A DNA stretch of 64,000 bases. It comes from Haloplasma contractile. GTDB lineage: Bacteria; Bacillota_I; Bacilli_A; Haloplasmatales; Haloplasmataceae. The stretch's first letter is position 1. Every line of letters begins with the position of its first letter. Location: positions 282,284-346,283 of the forward strand of contig JAENYC010000001.1 of assembly GCA_016841945.1 (NCBI GenBank), written 5' to 3'. Position numbers and translations under genes: made by a program. Under the pieces are notes generated by a model. It worked only from the letters and a program-made list of their open reading frames with translations, ran no database searches and was not told where the DNA came from. Positions 29,302 through 37,904 of this stretch are shown piece after piece.

Positions 29302-29610
29302 TTAAGCATTGATTTTTTCAATCACTAAACGGGTATATGGTTGACGATGACCTTGTTTTCTTCTGTAATTCTTCTTTGGTTTGTATTTAAAGACGATGAT
29401 TTTTTTACTCTTACCTTGTTTGTCAACTTTAGCAGTCACAGTTGCACCGTCTACTAATGGAGTACCAACCTTTGTATTATCTCCTCCAACTAGTAATACT
29501 TCGTCAAAAACGACAACATCACCTTCTTGAACATCTAATTTTTCAACCCAAATGGTTTGTCCTTCTTCAACTCGTAATTGTTTTCCACCTGTTTTTATTA
29601 CAGCGTACAT
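29302..29610 (-). CDS. rplU: Ribosomal protein L21 (bL21)
   Basis: 102 aa. [25 protein letters not shown] at the N terminus and [25 protein letters not shown] at the C terminus are diagnostic. Start ATG after AAAAGGAGGTGCGTTT. First gene of the rplU-prp-rpmA unit, with its own promoter and leader. Confidence 0.97.
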   Translation of the reverse strand: MYAVIKTGGKQLRVEEGQTIWVEKLDVQEGDVVVFDEVLLVGGDNTKVGTPLVDGATVTAKVDKQGKSKKIIVFKYKPKKNYRRKQGHRQPYTRLVIEKINA

Positions 29611-29629
29611 AAACGCACCTCCTTTTAAT

Positions 29630-29707
29630 TATACTCAGACTCGCCTTGCAGGTAACTTATGTTTTTAAAACCTGTTTTGAGCGGTTGGGGCATCGGGTGC
29701 CTACAAC
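29630..29707 (-). ncRNA. L21 leader-type 5' UTR element
   Basis: The transcribed leader between the rplU promoter and its Shine-Dalgarno is unusually G/C-rich for this genome. It carries paired blocks (GGCACCCGATGCC; AACAGGTTTT with its partner AAAACATAAGTTACCTG; GGCGAGTC) and resembles the autoregulatory L21 leader known upstream of rplU in low-GC Bacillota. The assignment rests on position and composition, not on a covariance-model hit. Confidence 0.6.
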
Positions 29708-29713
29708 AAAATT

Positions 29714-29742
29714 AGTATATCAAATCCGATGCTATAAGTCAA
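29714..29742 (-). promoter_or_regulatory. Promoter of rplU-prp-rpmA
   Basis: TTGACT (29742-29737), 17-nt spacer and TATACT (29719-29714) on the minus strand, with expected initiation near 29707, giving a leader of about 95 nt. Confidence 0.75.
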
Positions 29743-29745
29743 TCA

Positions 29746-30480
29746 TTATTTTTGTTTCAACAAGCGTTTTAATACTTCATGTTCTGATATAAATTGCTTA
29801 TTTTGATAAAAGATATGATTAAACCCTTTGTAGAATAAGTCATAAATTGGTTTGTCTGTCATCAGCATCTTTTTCTTTAGTTTTTGATTCGGATGTAGAA
29901 ATTTATACCACAAAAAATGAAAATAAGTGTAAGGAATTGATTTAAAAATATTTATATTTAAGTAGATGAAGAATAATAAAATAATCATATAATTAATATG
30001 GTTAAAAAAATAACCTATTAAAGTAGTACAGACAATAAAGGATAGAAAAGAAACACCTTTTAATACATTTTTATATGGAACGACATATTGATTTAAAATC
30101 ATGATGATTTTTGCTCCATCTAATGGAAGTATCGGTAGTAAATTTAAAATTAATACATAGATTGCACTATTTAATAATATTTCATTCACCTGTATAAAAT
30201 AAAAAGATAAATATAAAATTACACTTGCTAATGGTCCTCCTAAGTAAATCATTAATTCTTTTATATTGTGATCATTTTGACATTTATCAATATGCAAAAT
30301 ACCACCTAATGGTGATATTTCTAATAATAAGATATCCTTTTTAAAGATTTTAATCATAATAAAATGACCGAGTTCATGAAATAGTAAACATAAGTATAGT
30401 GTCATCACTTCATAAAAAAAGCCCGATATTAAACAAATGATTAAATAGACTTCTGTAATAAAGTGTATCTTAATTTTCAT
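29746..30480 (-). CDS. spoIVFB: SpoIVFB-like M50 intramembrane metalloprotease
   Basis: 244 aa. Zn motif HELGH (in LCLLFHELGHFIMIKIFK), PLGGILHID, and the third-ligand motif NLLPILPLDGAKI; several membrane segments and a cytosolic tail without a clear CBS domain. In B. subtilis SpoIVFB cleaves pro-sigmaK in the mother-cell/forespore membrane. It overlaps the SpoIVFA-like gene by 11 nt and precedes rplU, exactly as in B. subtilis. Confidence 0.9.
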   Translation of the reverse strand: MKIKIHFITEVYLIICLISGFFYEVMTLYLCLLFHELGHFIMIKIFKKDILLLEISPLGGILHIDKCQNDHNIKELMIYLGGPLASVILYLSFYFIQVNEILLNSAIYVLILNLLPILPLDGAKIIMILNQYVVPYKNVLKGVSFLSFIVCTTLIGYFFNHINYMIILLFFIYLNINIFKSIPYTYFHFLWYKFLHPNQKLKKKMLMTDKPIYDLFYKGFNHIFYQNKQFISEHEVLKRLLKQK

Positions 30481-31135
30481 TATTGACCACTTGAATCACA
30501 TCTAAATTATCAGTACCATCTTTAATCGCAAGATAATATTCTCCATTCATTTCCTCATTTATTCGACCTAGACCTAATATATCACCATATTCTACATGAT
30601 GATAAAGATTTACTTCAATACTTTCTAGATAACCATAATGGTATTCTCGTCCCATTATATCTTGTATCACAATCACTTTTCCTAATTCATCATCATGATA
30701 AATCCAGATTACAATCCCCTTTACACATGATAGAACAGGTTCTAAGTAATCGGTCTCAATTAATACTCCCTCACGGTATGATTCTGTATCATTTATATCA
30801 AGTATGATTGAACCAACATACTTATATGGGTCATCTGTTTTAGGAAATAAACCATTTAATTTAGTATCTACAAAAGATTTGATTTGAACAAAATTCATAT
30901 GACGAAACGTTCTTTCATAAATAAAAGATAATTTTGAACTATCACGACTAATTAGTAAAACGAACAAAAGGATGACACTTAATAAAACCTTATTCGTAAA
31001 GGAAATAAGCCTATCTGTTTGATGTTTTTTTTCAGATGAACGATTTATTCTTCTTTTATTATTCTTTTTATAGAATTGATAAAATTTTGAACGATGTTTA
31101 TTTTTCCGAATGATTTTTTCTACCTCTTTATTCAT
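30470..31135 (-). CDS. spoIVFA: SpoIVFA-like membrane protein with degenerate LytM domain
   Basis: 221 aa from ATG 31135 (SD AGGAGATGATAAT). A very basic N terminus (KKNNKRRINRSSEKKH), one membrane segment (about 43-63) and an extracytoplasmic M23/LytM-like domain (GKVIVIQDIMGREYHYGYLESIEVNLYHHVEYGDILG) without the usual Zn ligands, as in SpoIVFA, which holds SpoIVFB inactive with BofA. The assignment relies on this layout plus the 11-nt overlap with spoIVFB. Confidence 0.8.
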   Translation of the reverse strand: MNKEVEKIIRKNKHRSKFYQFYKKNNKRRINRSSEKKHQTDRLISFTNKVLLSVILLFVLLISRDSSKLSFIYERTFRHMNFVQIKSFVDTKLNGLFPKTDDPYKYVGSIILDINDTESYREGVLIETDYLEPVLSCVKGIVIWIYHDDELGKVIVIQDIMGREYHYGYLESIEVNLYHHVEYGDILGLGRINEEMNGEYYLAIKDGTDNLDVIQVVNNEN

Positions 31136-31286
31136 ATTATCATCTCCTAAAAAGATATCATTAAATAATATGAACAAAGTGACATAATTATTATCTTTTT
31201 CTTAAAAAGACATTATAATTCAGCACACTTTTACATATTTATTAATTGAATATAATGTAACGTTATATGAAAAGGGTGAGTTAAAC

Positions 31287-31535
31287 TTGTGGTGGATTAT
31301 TCCCGTTTTTTTAATACTTATTTGTAGCGTTGCCTTGATTTATAAACTTGGTTTTACAAGCGGTTATAAAAGAGGATTTCACTATGGATATGAAAACAAT
31401 CCGATAAGAGATTTAGGGATACAAACAATTCATGATATCAAAACATGGATTGTAAGAATGGAAATAAAAGATAGTCAATCACTAAAAATATTAAAACAAC
31501 TAAAGGCTTTAGAACAAGCTACAAAAACGAAATAA
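31287..31535 (+). CDS. Small membrane-anchored protein, unknown
   Basis: 82 aa. One N-terminal membrane helix (MWWIIPVFLILICSVALIYKLG), then GYKRGFHYGYENNPIRD and a charged helix ending LKALEQATKTK. The start is TTG 31287, with AAAGGGTGAG 6 nt upstream. Divergent from spoIVFA, followed by a strong terminator. No family recognised. Confidence 0.6.
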   Translation: MWWIIPVFLILICSVALIYKLGFTSGYKRGFHYGYENNPIRDLGIQTIHDIKTWIVRMEIKDSQSLKILKQLKALEQATKTK

Positions 31536-31566
31536 AATCTTCAAAGGTTACCTTTGAAGATTTTTG
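31534..31566. terminator. Bidirectional terminator
   Basis: The stem AATCTTCAAAGG/CCTTTGAAGATT with loop TTA is flanked by A4 and T5, between the small membrane protein (+) and glpX (-). Confidence 0.88.
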
Positions 31567-31571
31567 TCTAT

Positions 31572-32585
31572 TTATAATAATAAATCTAATAAATATTCAT
31601 CTTTCTTATTTAATAAATGCGTAGATTTAATAATTCTAATTGTTTGTGATTTCCCTCTCATTAATAGAGTCTCAGTTGTTGCCATTGTACCATTTCTTCT
31701 TACACCTTGTAATAATTCTCCGTTCGTAACACCAGTTAAAGAAAATATAAAATCATCTCCACGAATCAAATCATCTAACACCAATTTTTTTCCTATTTCA
31801 ACCCCTATTTCAGCACAACGTCTTGCTTCTTCTTCTGCTAGTGCCCCACAATTCGCATCTTCTGGATATACTTGTGTATAAGGTACTAATCTCCCCTGCA
31901 TATTTCCGCCAAGGGCTCTAATCGCAGTAGCGAGCAAAACACCCTCGGGTGCTCCACCTACGCCATATAAAACATCAACATCACTATATGGCATACAAGA
32001 TAATAACCCCATTAATATATCTCCTTCACCTGAAGTATAGACTTTAATATTCATGGATTTCATCATCTCAATTGCTTTTTCATGACGTTTTCTATCAAGT
32101 ATAGCAACCGTTAATTCAGATATATCCTTTCCTAAAGCCTTGGCAATATCAATTAAATTATCTTTAAGAGGACGGTCTAAATCAATCACATCTTTCGCAC
32201 TTTCACTGACTGCTAACTTTTCCATATACATATCAGGTGCTTTTAGCATTAATCCTTTTTCAGCAGCAGCTAGGACACATACGCCATTGTTTTTTCCTTC
32301 TGCCACTAGATTCGTTCCATCAATCGGGTCACAGGCGATATCTAACTGCATGCCTCCTCTTCCCACTTTCTCTCCAATATAAAGCATCGGTGCCTCATCC
32401 ATCTCGCCCTCACCAATGACAATTTCTCCATCAATTTCTAAAATGTTCATCATATAGCGCATAGCTTTAACCGCTGCATCATCTGCTTTATTTTTATCAT
32501 GACGGCCAATATACTTATAGGCAGCAAGAGCACCTTGTTCAGTAATTCTAGAAAATTCAAAAACGATACTTCTCATTCTTAACAT
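31572..32585 (-). CDS. glpX: Fructose-1,6-bisphosphatase class II
   Basis: 337 aa. GlpX motifs: RHDKNKADDAAVKAMR, GEGEMDEAPMLYIGE (metal site), CDPIDGTNL and GVGGAPEGVLLA. A Li-sensitive, Mn-dependent enzyme that makes fructose-6-phosphate in gluconeogenesis. Start ATG after AGGGAG at about 10 nt. Single gene. Confidence 0.96.
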   Translation of the reverse strand: MLRMRSIVFEFSRITEQGALAAYKYIGRHDKNKADDAAVKAMRYMMNILEIDGEIVIGEGEMDEAPMLYIGEKVGRGGMQLDIACDPIDGTNLVAEGKNNGVCVLAAAEKGLMLKAPDMYMEKLAVSESAKDVIDLDRPLKDNLIDIAKALGKDISELTVAILDRKRHEKAIEMMKSMNIKVYTSGEGDILMGLLSCMPYSDVDVLYGVGGAPEGVLLATAIRALGGNMQGRLVPYTQVYPEDANCGALAEEEARRCAEIGVEIGKKLVLDDLIRGDDFIFSLTGVTNGELLQGVRRNGTMATTETLLMRGKSQTIRIIKSTHLLNKKDEYLLDLLL

Positions 32586-32644
32586 TGTAAAAAACTCCCT
32601 ATATTTTAATTACAGTACTATGTTATCTTATATATAGTTAGAAG

Positions 32645-34093
32645 TCAATTAAGATTACGAAAATTTTCGTTTATATATATCGGAATTTCAAAATGAAATG
32701 AACTCCCTCTACCATAAATACTTTCAACCCAAATCTTTCCTCCATGATTTTCTATAATCTGCTTACAAATTGCCAGTCCTAATCCAATTCCACCAAATTG
32801 TCTAGAACGGGATTTTTCTCCACGATAAAATCGATTGAAGATATTAGGGAGATCTTCTTTTTTAATACCTTCACCATTATCAACAATCATAAATTCTACC
32901 CTATCTTTTTTTTCAATACAATGAATTTGAACTAGTCCCTTATCTTTTACATATTTTTTCGCATTTTGCAATAGATTATCAAACACTCTAATAATTGCAT
33001 GTAAATCTATTTCTAAATTAACAGATGGAATAGGTTCAACTATATCTAATTGTATTTGATGATGAAGAAAGTCACTAACATAACTAGCGGCAATATTATC
33101 AATTAAATCATGACTATTGATGATTTCTTTGTGTAATTTAATATTACCATATTCTAACTTAGAAAATTGAAATAAATCATCTATTAAACGATCTAATTTA
33201 GTTGTTTTATCATCAATGATAGATAGATATTCTTTCATTTTTTTTTCATCTTTTACTTTTCCATCAATAATTGCCTCAACATATCCTTTTATAGAAGTGA
33301 TAGGCGTCCGTAAGTCATGCGAAATACTTGCGACTAATTCTTTTCTACTTCTTTCTAATTGTTGCTGCTTATCTAATGATTCCTTTAATTTAATTCGCAT
33401 TTGGTCAAATACCTGACTAAATTCACCAAATTCATCTCTTTTATGATAAATTATTTCATCATCTAGTTGTCCTTCTGCAATTTTTTTAGCAGCATCACTT
33501 AATGTCCTTAGAGGTTTAATCACTCCTTTTGATACAGTATTAGTAAATAAATAGACTAAAAATATTAATAAGAGTATCCCGATGCAAAAAACAATCACAA
33601 GAAATCCTAATATTTCATTGATCACATCCATACTTAATTGAAAACGATCTAACTTTAGCTCCATTTTACCCATTATTTCGTTCTGTTCAACAAGGGGAGC
33701 AATCACCTCAATCACTTCATCATTTTTTCCACTATAGGTTATACGATAGGACTGTTCACTAGTCATCATATAAACTTCATGATTGATTGATGCTTCTTTA
33801 TCATGAGAATGAAAGAGTAACTTATCATTATTGTCGACAATAATGATCCGATTGTTCCCCTCTAGCTCTTTAAATACATGATCATAAAACCTGTCATAAT
33901 CAGATATTTCATCTAAATGCTTTTCTATCGCATTTATTGCTTTATTAACCATTTCATCGGTATTGGCTACCTCATTATATCTTGATTGATGATTAATATA
34001 GAGTTGTCCCAAAAATAACAGTAGAATAGTGACTAATACAGGGATGATAATCGCTAATAAATATGTTAAGAGTAATTTTTTACGTATTTTCAT
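32645..34093 (-). CDS. HAMP-type sensor histidine kinase
   Basis: 482 aa. TM1 8-30, an extracytoplasmic sensor of about 130 residues, TM2 161-184, HAMP (about 185-240), HisKA with H259 in SISHDLRTPITSI, and HATPase (NAKKYVKDKG, DNGEGIKKEDLPNIFNRFYRGE, GGIGLGLAICKQII). It overlaps the response regulator by 4 nt (ATGA) and is cotranscribed with it and probably with the ABC genes upstream. Confidence 0.92.
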   Translation of the reverse strand: MKIRKKLLLTYLLAIIIPVLVTILLLFLGQLYINHQSRYNEVANTDEMVNKAINAIEKHLDEISDYDRFYDHVFKELEGNNRIIIVDNNDKLLFHSHDKEASINHEVYMMTSEQSYRITYSGKNDEVIEVIAPLVEQNEIMGKMELKLDRFQLSMDVINEILGFLVIVFCIGILLLIFLVYLFTNTVSKGVIKPLRTLSDAAKKIAEGQLDDEIIYHKRDEFGEFSQVFDQMRIKLKESLDKQQQLERSRKELVASISHDLRTPITSIKGYVEAIIDGKVKDEKKMKEYLSIIDDKTTKLDRLIDDLFQFSKLEYGNIKLHKEIINSHDLIDNIAASYVSDFLHHQIQLDIVEPIPSVNLEIDLHAIIRVFDNLLQNAKKYVKDKGLVQIHCIEKKDRVEFMIVDNGEGIKKEDLPNIFNRFYRGEKSRSRQFGGIGLGLAICKQIIENHGGKIWVESIYGRGSSFHFEIPIYINENFRNLN

Positions 34094-34791
34094 GATTTAA
34101 CCTCAAATTTATACCCAACACCCCAAATGGTTTTAATAAATTGTGGTGTTTTCGGATCTTTTTCAATCTTTTCACGAATCTTTCGTATATGAACAGTGAC
34201 TGTATTTATATCACCATAATCATCAAATCCCCATACATGTTGGTAAATTTGTTCCTTTGTGAGAACTTGATTAGGATGAAGTGCTAGAAATTCTAAAACT
34301 TTAAATTCTTTTGTGGCAAGATTAATCTTTTTTTGATTTAACTTTACTTCATAACCTTTTAAATCAATTTCTAATGTTCCAAATGTTAATCGATCCTTTG
34401 TTTCTTCTACTTCAAAATAATTTGCCTTATACCGTCTAATTTGCGCTTTAACACGTGCTACTAAAACACTTGGACTAAAAGGCTTCGTGACATAATCATC
34501 AGCACCTAATCCTAAACTCAATATTTTATCCATATCGCTTTTTTTAGCACTTAACATAATAATAGGCATTTGCGATTGATTCCTAAATATTCTACATAGT
34601 TCAATTCCATCAATCCGAGGTAACATAATATCAAGTATCGCTAAATCAGGTTTAAATTGTTTAAATAGATTTAACGCCTCTTCTCCATCATATGCTACTG
34701 CAACTTTATATCCATCTGATTCTAAATAATCTTTAACTAAATTTGCGATTTCTTTTTCATCATCAACAATTAATATTTTCTCCATTGACAT
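34090..34791 (-). CDS. OmpR/PhoB-family response regulator
   Basis: 233 aa from ATG 34791 (AAAGGATGGTG upstream; the longer frame to 34848 lacks a ribosome site). Receiver with D10/D11 and phospho-acceptor D54 (LAILDIMLPRIDG), Lys in VTKPFSP, and a Trans_reg_C winged helix (NQVLTKEQIYQHVWGFDDYGDINTVTVHIRKIREKI). Partner of the overlapping kinase; probably controls the ABC transporter genes beside it. Confidence 0.94.
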   Translation of the reverse strand: MSMEKILIVDDEKEIANLVKDYLESDGYKVAVAYDGEEALNLFKQFKPDLAILDIMLPRIDGIELCRIFRNQSQMPIIMLSAKKSDMDKILSLGLGADDYVTKPFSPSVLVARVKAQIRRYKANYFEVEETKDRLTFGTLEIDLKGYEVKLNQKKINLATKEFKVLEFLALHPNQVLTKEQIYQHVWGFDDYGDINTVTVHIRKIREKIEKDPKTPQFIKTIWGVGYKFEVKS

Positions 34792-34820
34792 AAAATACAC
34801 CATCCTTTTTATAGACCAAA

Positions 34821-34847
34821 TGGTAGTGCTACGATGTAACACTACCA
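34821..34847. promoter_or_regulatory. Inverted repeat between the DUF1648 gene and the response regulator
   Basis: TGGTAGTG/CACTACCA with a further TAC/GTA inner pair. It lies 9 nt after the DUF1648 stop and 30 nt before the regulator start. No good T tract follows, so it is more likely a processing or attenuation hairpin or an operator than a full terminator. Confidence 0.4.
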
Positions 34848-34855
34848 AATAATAA

Positions 34856-35146
34856 TTAAGTATTCATAATAATTGTAAATATATTTAATAAAAACATGAT
34901 GATACCAACGATAAATGTTTTACCATATTCTTTTTTTTCATTAAATAACGAAATTACATAAAAGACTAAAACAACTAAAGGTGCGATAAAGATAAACAAA
35001 TTCTTAGGCATGTGATTTCTTAAATCACCTGAAGTATTAATCTGCATACCTATCTTTTCAGGTAATTGTTGATAAAAATACAAGTTTATTCCTAAAATCA
35101 GAATGATTAGAATAATAGTAATAATTGAATACATCTTTTTATTCAT
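34856..35146 (-). CDS. DUF1648 (SdpI-like) small membrane protein
   Basis: 96 aa. Three membrane segments; YFYQQLPEKIGMQINTSGDLRNHMPK is the DUF1648 signature, as in SdpI-type immunity/signalling proteins (YPQLP.KIP.HFN.G). It lies between the ABC permease and the two-component genes, a setting often linked to peptide-toxin immunity or envelope stress, but the function here is inferred. Confidence 0.75.
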   Translation of the reverse strand: MNKKMYSIITIILIILILGINLYFYQQLPEKIGMQINTSGDLRNHMPKNLFIFIAPLVVLVFYVISLFNEKKEYGKTFIVGIIMFLLNIFTIIMNT

Positions 35147-35198
35147 GATGTCTCACTCCTTATTTACATTTTATTATATAATTATTTATATTTAAATT

Positions 35199-35993
35199 CT
35201 AGTAATTCATATCTTTTTTCTTAAAAAGGGTAACACTTAAGGATAAACCTATTATTCCATAGATTATAATAATACTGGTACTTGTTATTAAATCCTTTGT
35301 GTCCATAGGATAAAACAAGCTGATATAGAACTTAAAATAGTTGGGTAGCAATAATTTAGAAATGGTTTCACCTAATAGACTTATGATTTGCATACTCAAA
35401 ATCATTCCAACAGCTATACCAATTAATGAACCAGTACTTTTTAATATTATCGCTAAAACAGTAATAATAAGACTAAACACAAATAAAATAATTCCTGTTA
35501 ACATATAGGAAAGAATGGTGATTATAATACCATCAAATATTGTAAAGGACATCATACCATATGTGAAATCACTTTGAAAACCAAACAGAATATTACCAAA
35601 GATATAACTACTACCAAATAATATTACTAGTAAAATTGTTATTTCTATACCTACTGAAATTATTTTTGAAAATAATATTTTCTTTCTTGAAACAGGCGTT
35701 ATCAGTGGTAATTTTAGAGTCCCTTGTTTATATTCTTCAGTAAACTTATCGCTTATCAATATGACGATGAATACAGGAATAAGTAGTTCAGCTAACCCAC
35801 TGAGTATTTCAAGTGGAAATTGCATGCCAGTGTATGAAAACATTTCGACTTGTGCTGGGTCTGTTAACTGTGTTCTAACAAATAATATCCCTATTCCAAA
35901 GACAAGGGGTGCTGCTGCTACTGCTAATAGAAAAACAAATATTTTAATTTGAGAAAAGCTTTTATATAATTCGTTCTTAATACAATTAATCAT
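35199..35993 (-). CDS. ABC-2 type transporter permease
   Basis: 264 aa with about six membrane segments; N terminus MINCIKNELYKSFSQIKIFVFLL and a conserved cytosolic turn TEEYKQGTLKLPLITPVSRKKILFSKI, typical of BcrB/NatB-like ABC-2 permeases. It overlaps the ATP-binding subunit gene by 8 nt; together they form an exporter or lipid/peptide-immunity pump. Confidence 0.88.
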   Translation of the reverse strand: MINCIKNELYKSFSQIKIFVFLLAVAAAPLVFGIGILFVRTQLTDPAQVEMFSYTGMQFPLEILSGLAELLIPVFIVILISDKFTEEYKQGTLKLPLITPVSRKKILFSKIISVGIEITILLVILFGSSYIFGNILFGFQSDFTYGMMSFTIFDGIIITILSYMLTGIILFVFSLIITVLAIILKSTGSLIGIAVGMILSMQIISLLGETISKLLLPNYFKFYISLFYPMDTKDLITSTSIIIIYGIIGLSLSVTLFKKKDMNY

Positions 35994-36903
35994 GTGTTCT
36001 TCCTCCTTCTACAATATCAAGATAATATTTTTCTAATGATTGACTTTTTGGAATGACATATAACACGTTTATTTGATTTGACACAAGTAATTGAATTAAT
36101 TTATCGGAATAACCTTTATTCATTCTAACAAGAAATCCATTTTCTACTTTTTCAACTTCTTCTACAAAATCAACGCTATTAACAACATCTATCCCCTGTT
36201 CATCATTAGAATGAATAAATACCGTTTCCATATCTTCAATTAGTAAATCCTTTACCATTCCTTGTTTTATGATTTGACCTTCATTTAAAATACAAACTTT
36301 ATTACACATCTGTTCTACTTCATTAAGTAAATGTGTTGAAATAAAAAATGTAATGTCTTCTTCAACAGATAAACGAACAATCATTTCTCGTACTTCTTTC
36401 ATACCTTGTGGGTCTAATCCATTTGTTGGTTCATCTAATATGACAACCTTAGGTTGATGCAATAGTGCACGTGCTATTCCTAAACGTTGTTTCATCCCTA
36501 ATGAATAAGTTTTTACTTTATCAAGCGCGCGTTTTTCTAAGTGAACTAATCTTAATACTTCATCAATTCGTTCTTCAGGTAAATTTTTATAGTATCCTAA
36601 CATTAACATTAAATTTGCTCTACCTGTAAGATATTCATAGAACTTAGGGGTTTCAACAATCGCTCCGACATTTTGAATGGCTTCTTCAAACTGGGTATGA
36701 ATATTTTTCCCATCTATATATATAGATCCGCTATTAGCATGTATTAGATCTAAAATGGTTCTAATTGTGGTTGTTTTACCAGAACCATTTGGCCCTAAAA
36801 ATCCATAAATATCTCCTTGTTCCACTTGAATATTAATATTAAATATTCCCCTATTATTATTATAGGTTTTTGTTAAGTTTCTAGTTTCTAATAAAATAGT
36901 CAT
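35986..36903 (-). CDS. ABC transporter ATP-binding protein (BcrA/NatA-like)
   Basis: 305 aa. Walker A GPNGSGKTT (37-45), signature SLGMKQRLGIARAL, Walker B VVILDEPTNGLDP, H-loop STH; a C-terminal extension of about 80 residues as in bacitracin/lantibiotic-type exporters. Start ATG following AGGAGGAATTAG. First gene of an ATPase-permease-DUF1648-regulator-kinase run. Confidence 0.93.
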   Translation of the reverse strand: MTILLETRNLTKTYNNNRGIFNINIQVEQGDIYGFLGPNGSGKTTTIRTILDLIHANSGSIYIDGKNIHTQFEEAIQNVGAIVETPKFYEYLTGRANLMLMLGYYKNLPEERIDEVLRLVHLEKRALDKVKTYSLGMKQRLGIARALLHQPKVVILDEPTNGLDPQGMKEVREMIVRLSVEEDITFFISTHLLNEVEQMCNKVCILNEGQIIKQGMVKDLLIEDMETVFIHSNDEQGIDVVNSVDFVEEVEKVENGFLVRMNKGYSDKLIQLLVSNQINVLYVIPKSQSLEKYYLDIVEGGRTHD

Positions 36904-37015
36904 CTAATTCCTCCTTTATTTCCTTACAAACTAATTATATAAGATAATTCTTAAATAAAAGAATTGAAACTATTAAAGATTCATATAAATTTTATTAAGA
37001 AATTATTAAGGAATC

Positions 37016-37041
37016 AAAAAAAGTGAACGAATTGTTCACTT
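37016..37041 (-). terminator. Terminator directly after the amidohydrolase
   Basis: The stem AAGTGAAC/GTTCACTT with loop AATTC is followed by TTTTT on the minus strand; the stem begins at the stop codon. Confidence 0.88.
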
Positions 37042-37812
37042 TCATTTGAATAAGATTTTATTTATATTATCATAAGCTATTTTTTTTATTTCTTCATCAC
37101 TAAAATCCATTTGATCTAATATAGAAATATAACGTTCATACTGACCGATTGGATAATCGCTGGCAAATATGAGTCTATCAATCCCAATTTTTCTTAATAG
37201 TTTATTCGCGATTTCAATTCCATAGACATCAACCACTTCAAAAAGTCCCATTGAAATATCAACCATACCACCAGAACGTATGACATCCATAAACTTAACA
37301 CCACCCATATGAGACAATATGAATGTTATATCAGGGAATACTTTAATCATTTTGTTAATTTTATTGGGTTCACTTAAATCACTAAATCCTACACGCCAAG
37401 GAAATGAATGATATATGACAGGTACATTTAACTCTGCTGCTTTTCTTAAAACAGGGATTAACCTATAATCATCAGCAGGTAAGTTTAGATTACATGGATG
37501 TATTTTAAGACCTTTTAAACCTAATTCTTTAACACCATATTCTAATTCATTTGCTGCTTCATACATACTCATAGCATCTTTTATAATCACATCAGAAAAT
37601 GCGATAAAACGATTTGGATGTTTATTTACAATTTCAGCTAAATATTCATTGGTTTTACGAATATCAGAGAAAAAAGATCTAGGACTATTGGTTGGAAGTA
37701 TTATGGTTTTTTCAATATGATATTCATCCATTTGTTGAATCAACGTATCAATCGATTGGTTTTGATACAGATGGGCATGTCCATCGATCTTCTTTACATT
37801 TCTCCATTTCAC
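37042..37812 (-). CDS. Amidohydrolase-2 family metal-dependent hydrolase
   Basis: 256 aa. TIM-barrel hydrolase motifs: DGHAHLY (metal His pair) at the N terminus, LKIHPCNLNLP (Lys and His), ILSHMGG (His) and RLIFASDYPIG (Asp). This matches the ACMSD-like branch of hydrolases and decarboxylases; the substrate is unknown. The start is GTG 37812, 5 nt after AGAGGTGA; the GTG at 37821 overlaps this site. Confidence 0.85.
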   Translation of the reverse strand: MKWRNVKKIDGHAHLYQNQSIDTLIQQMDEYHIEKTIILPTNSPRSFFSDIRKTNEYLAEIVNKHPNRFIAFSDVIIKDAMSMYEAANELEYGVKELGLKGLKIHPCNLNLPADDYRLIPVLRKAAELNVPVIYHSFPWRVGFSDLSEPNKINKMIKVFPDITFILSHMGGVKFMDVIRSGGMVDISMGLFEVVDVYGIEIANKLLRKIGIDRLIFASDYPIGQYERYISILDQMDFSDEEIKKIAYDNINKILFK

Positions 37813-37904
37813 TCTCTTCACCTCTTTAAAAGTATTCTCTTTTATTATAACATGTTTCTTTTGTTAAAAAAACGCATGAATATTATTTCATACCTTATAA
37901 AGAA

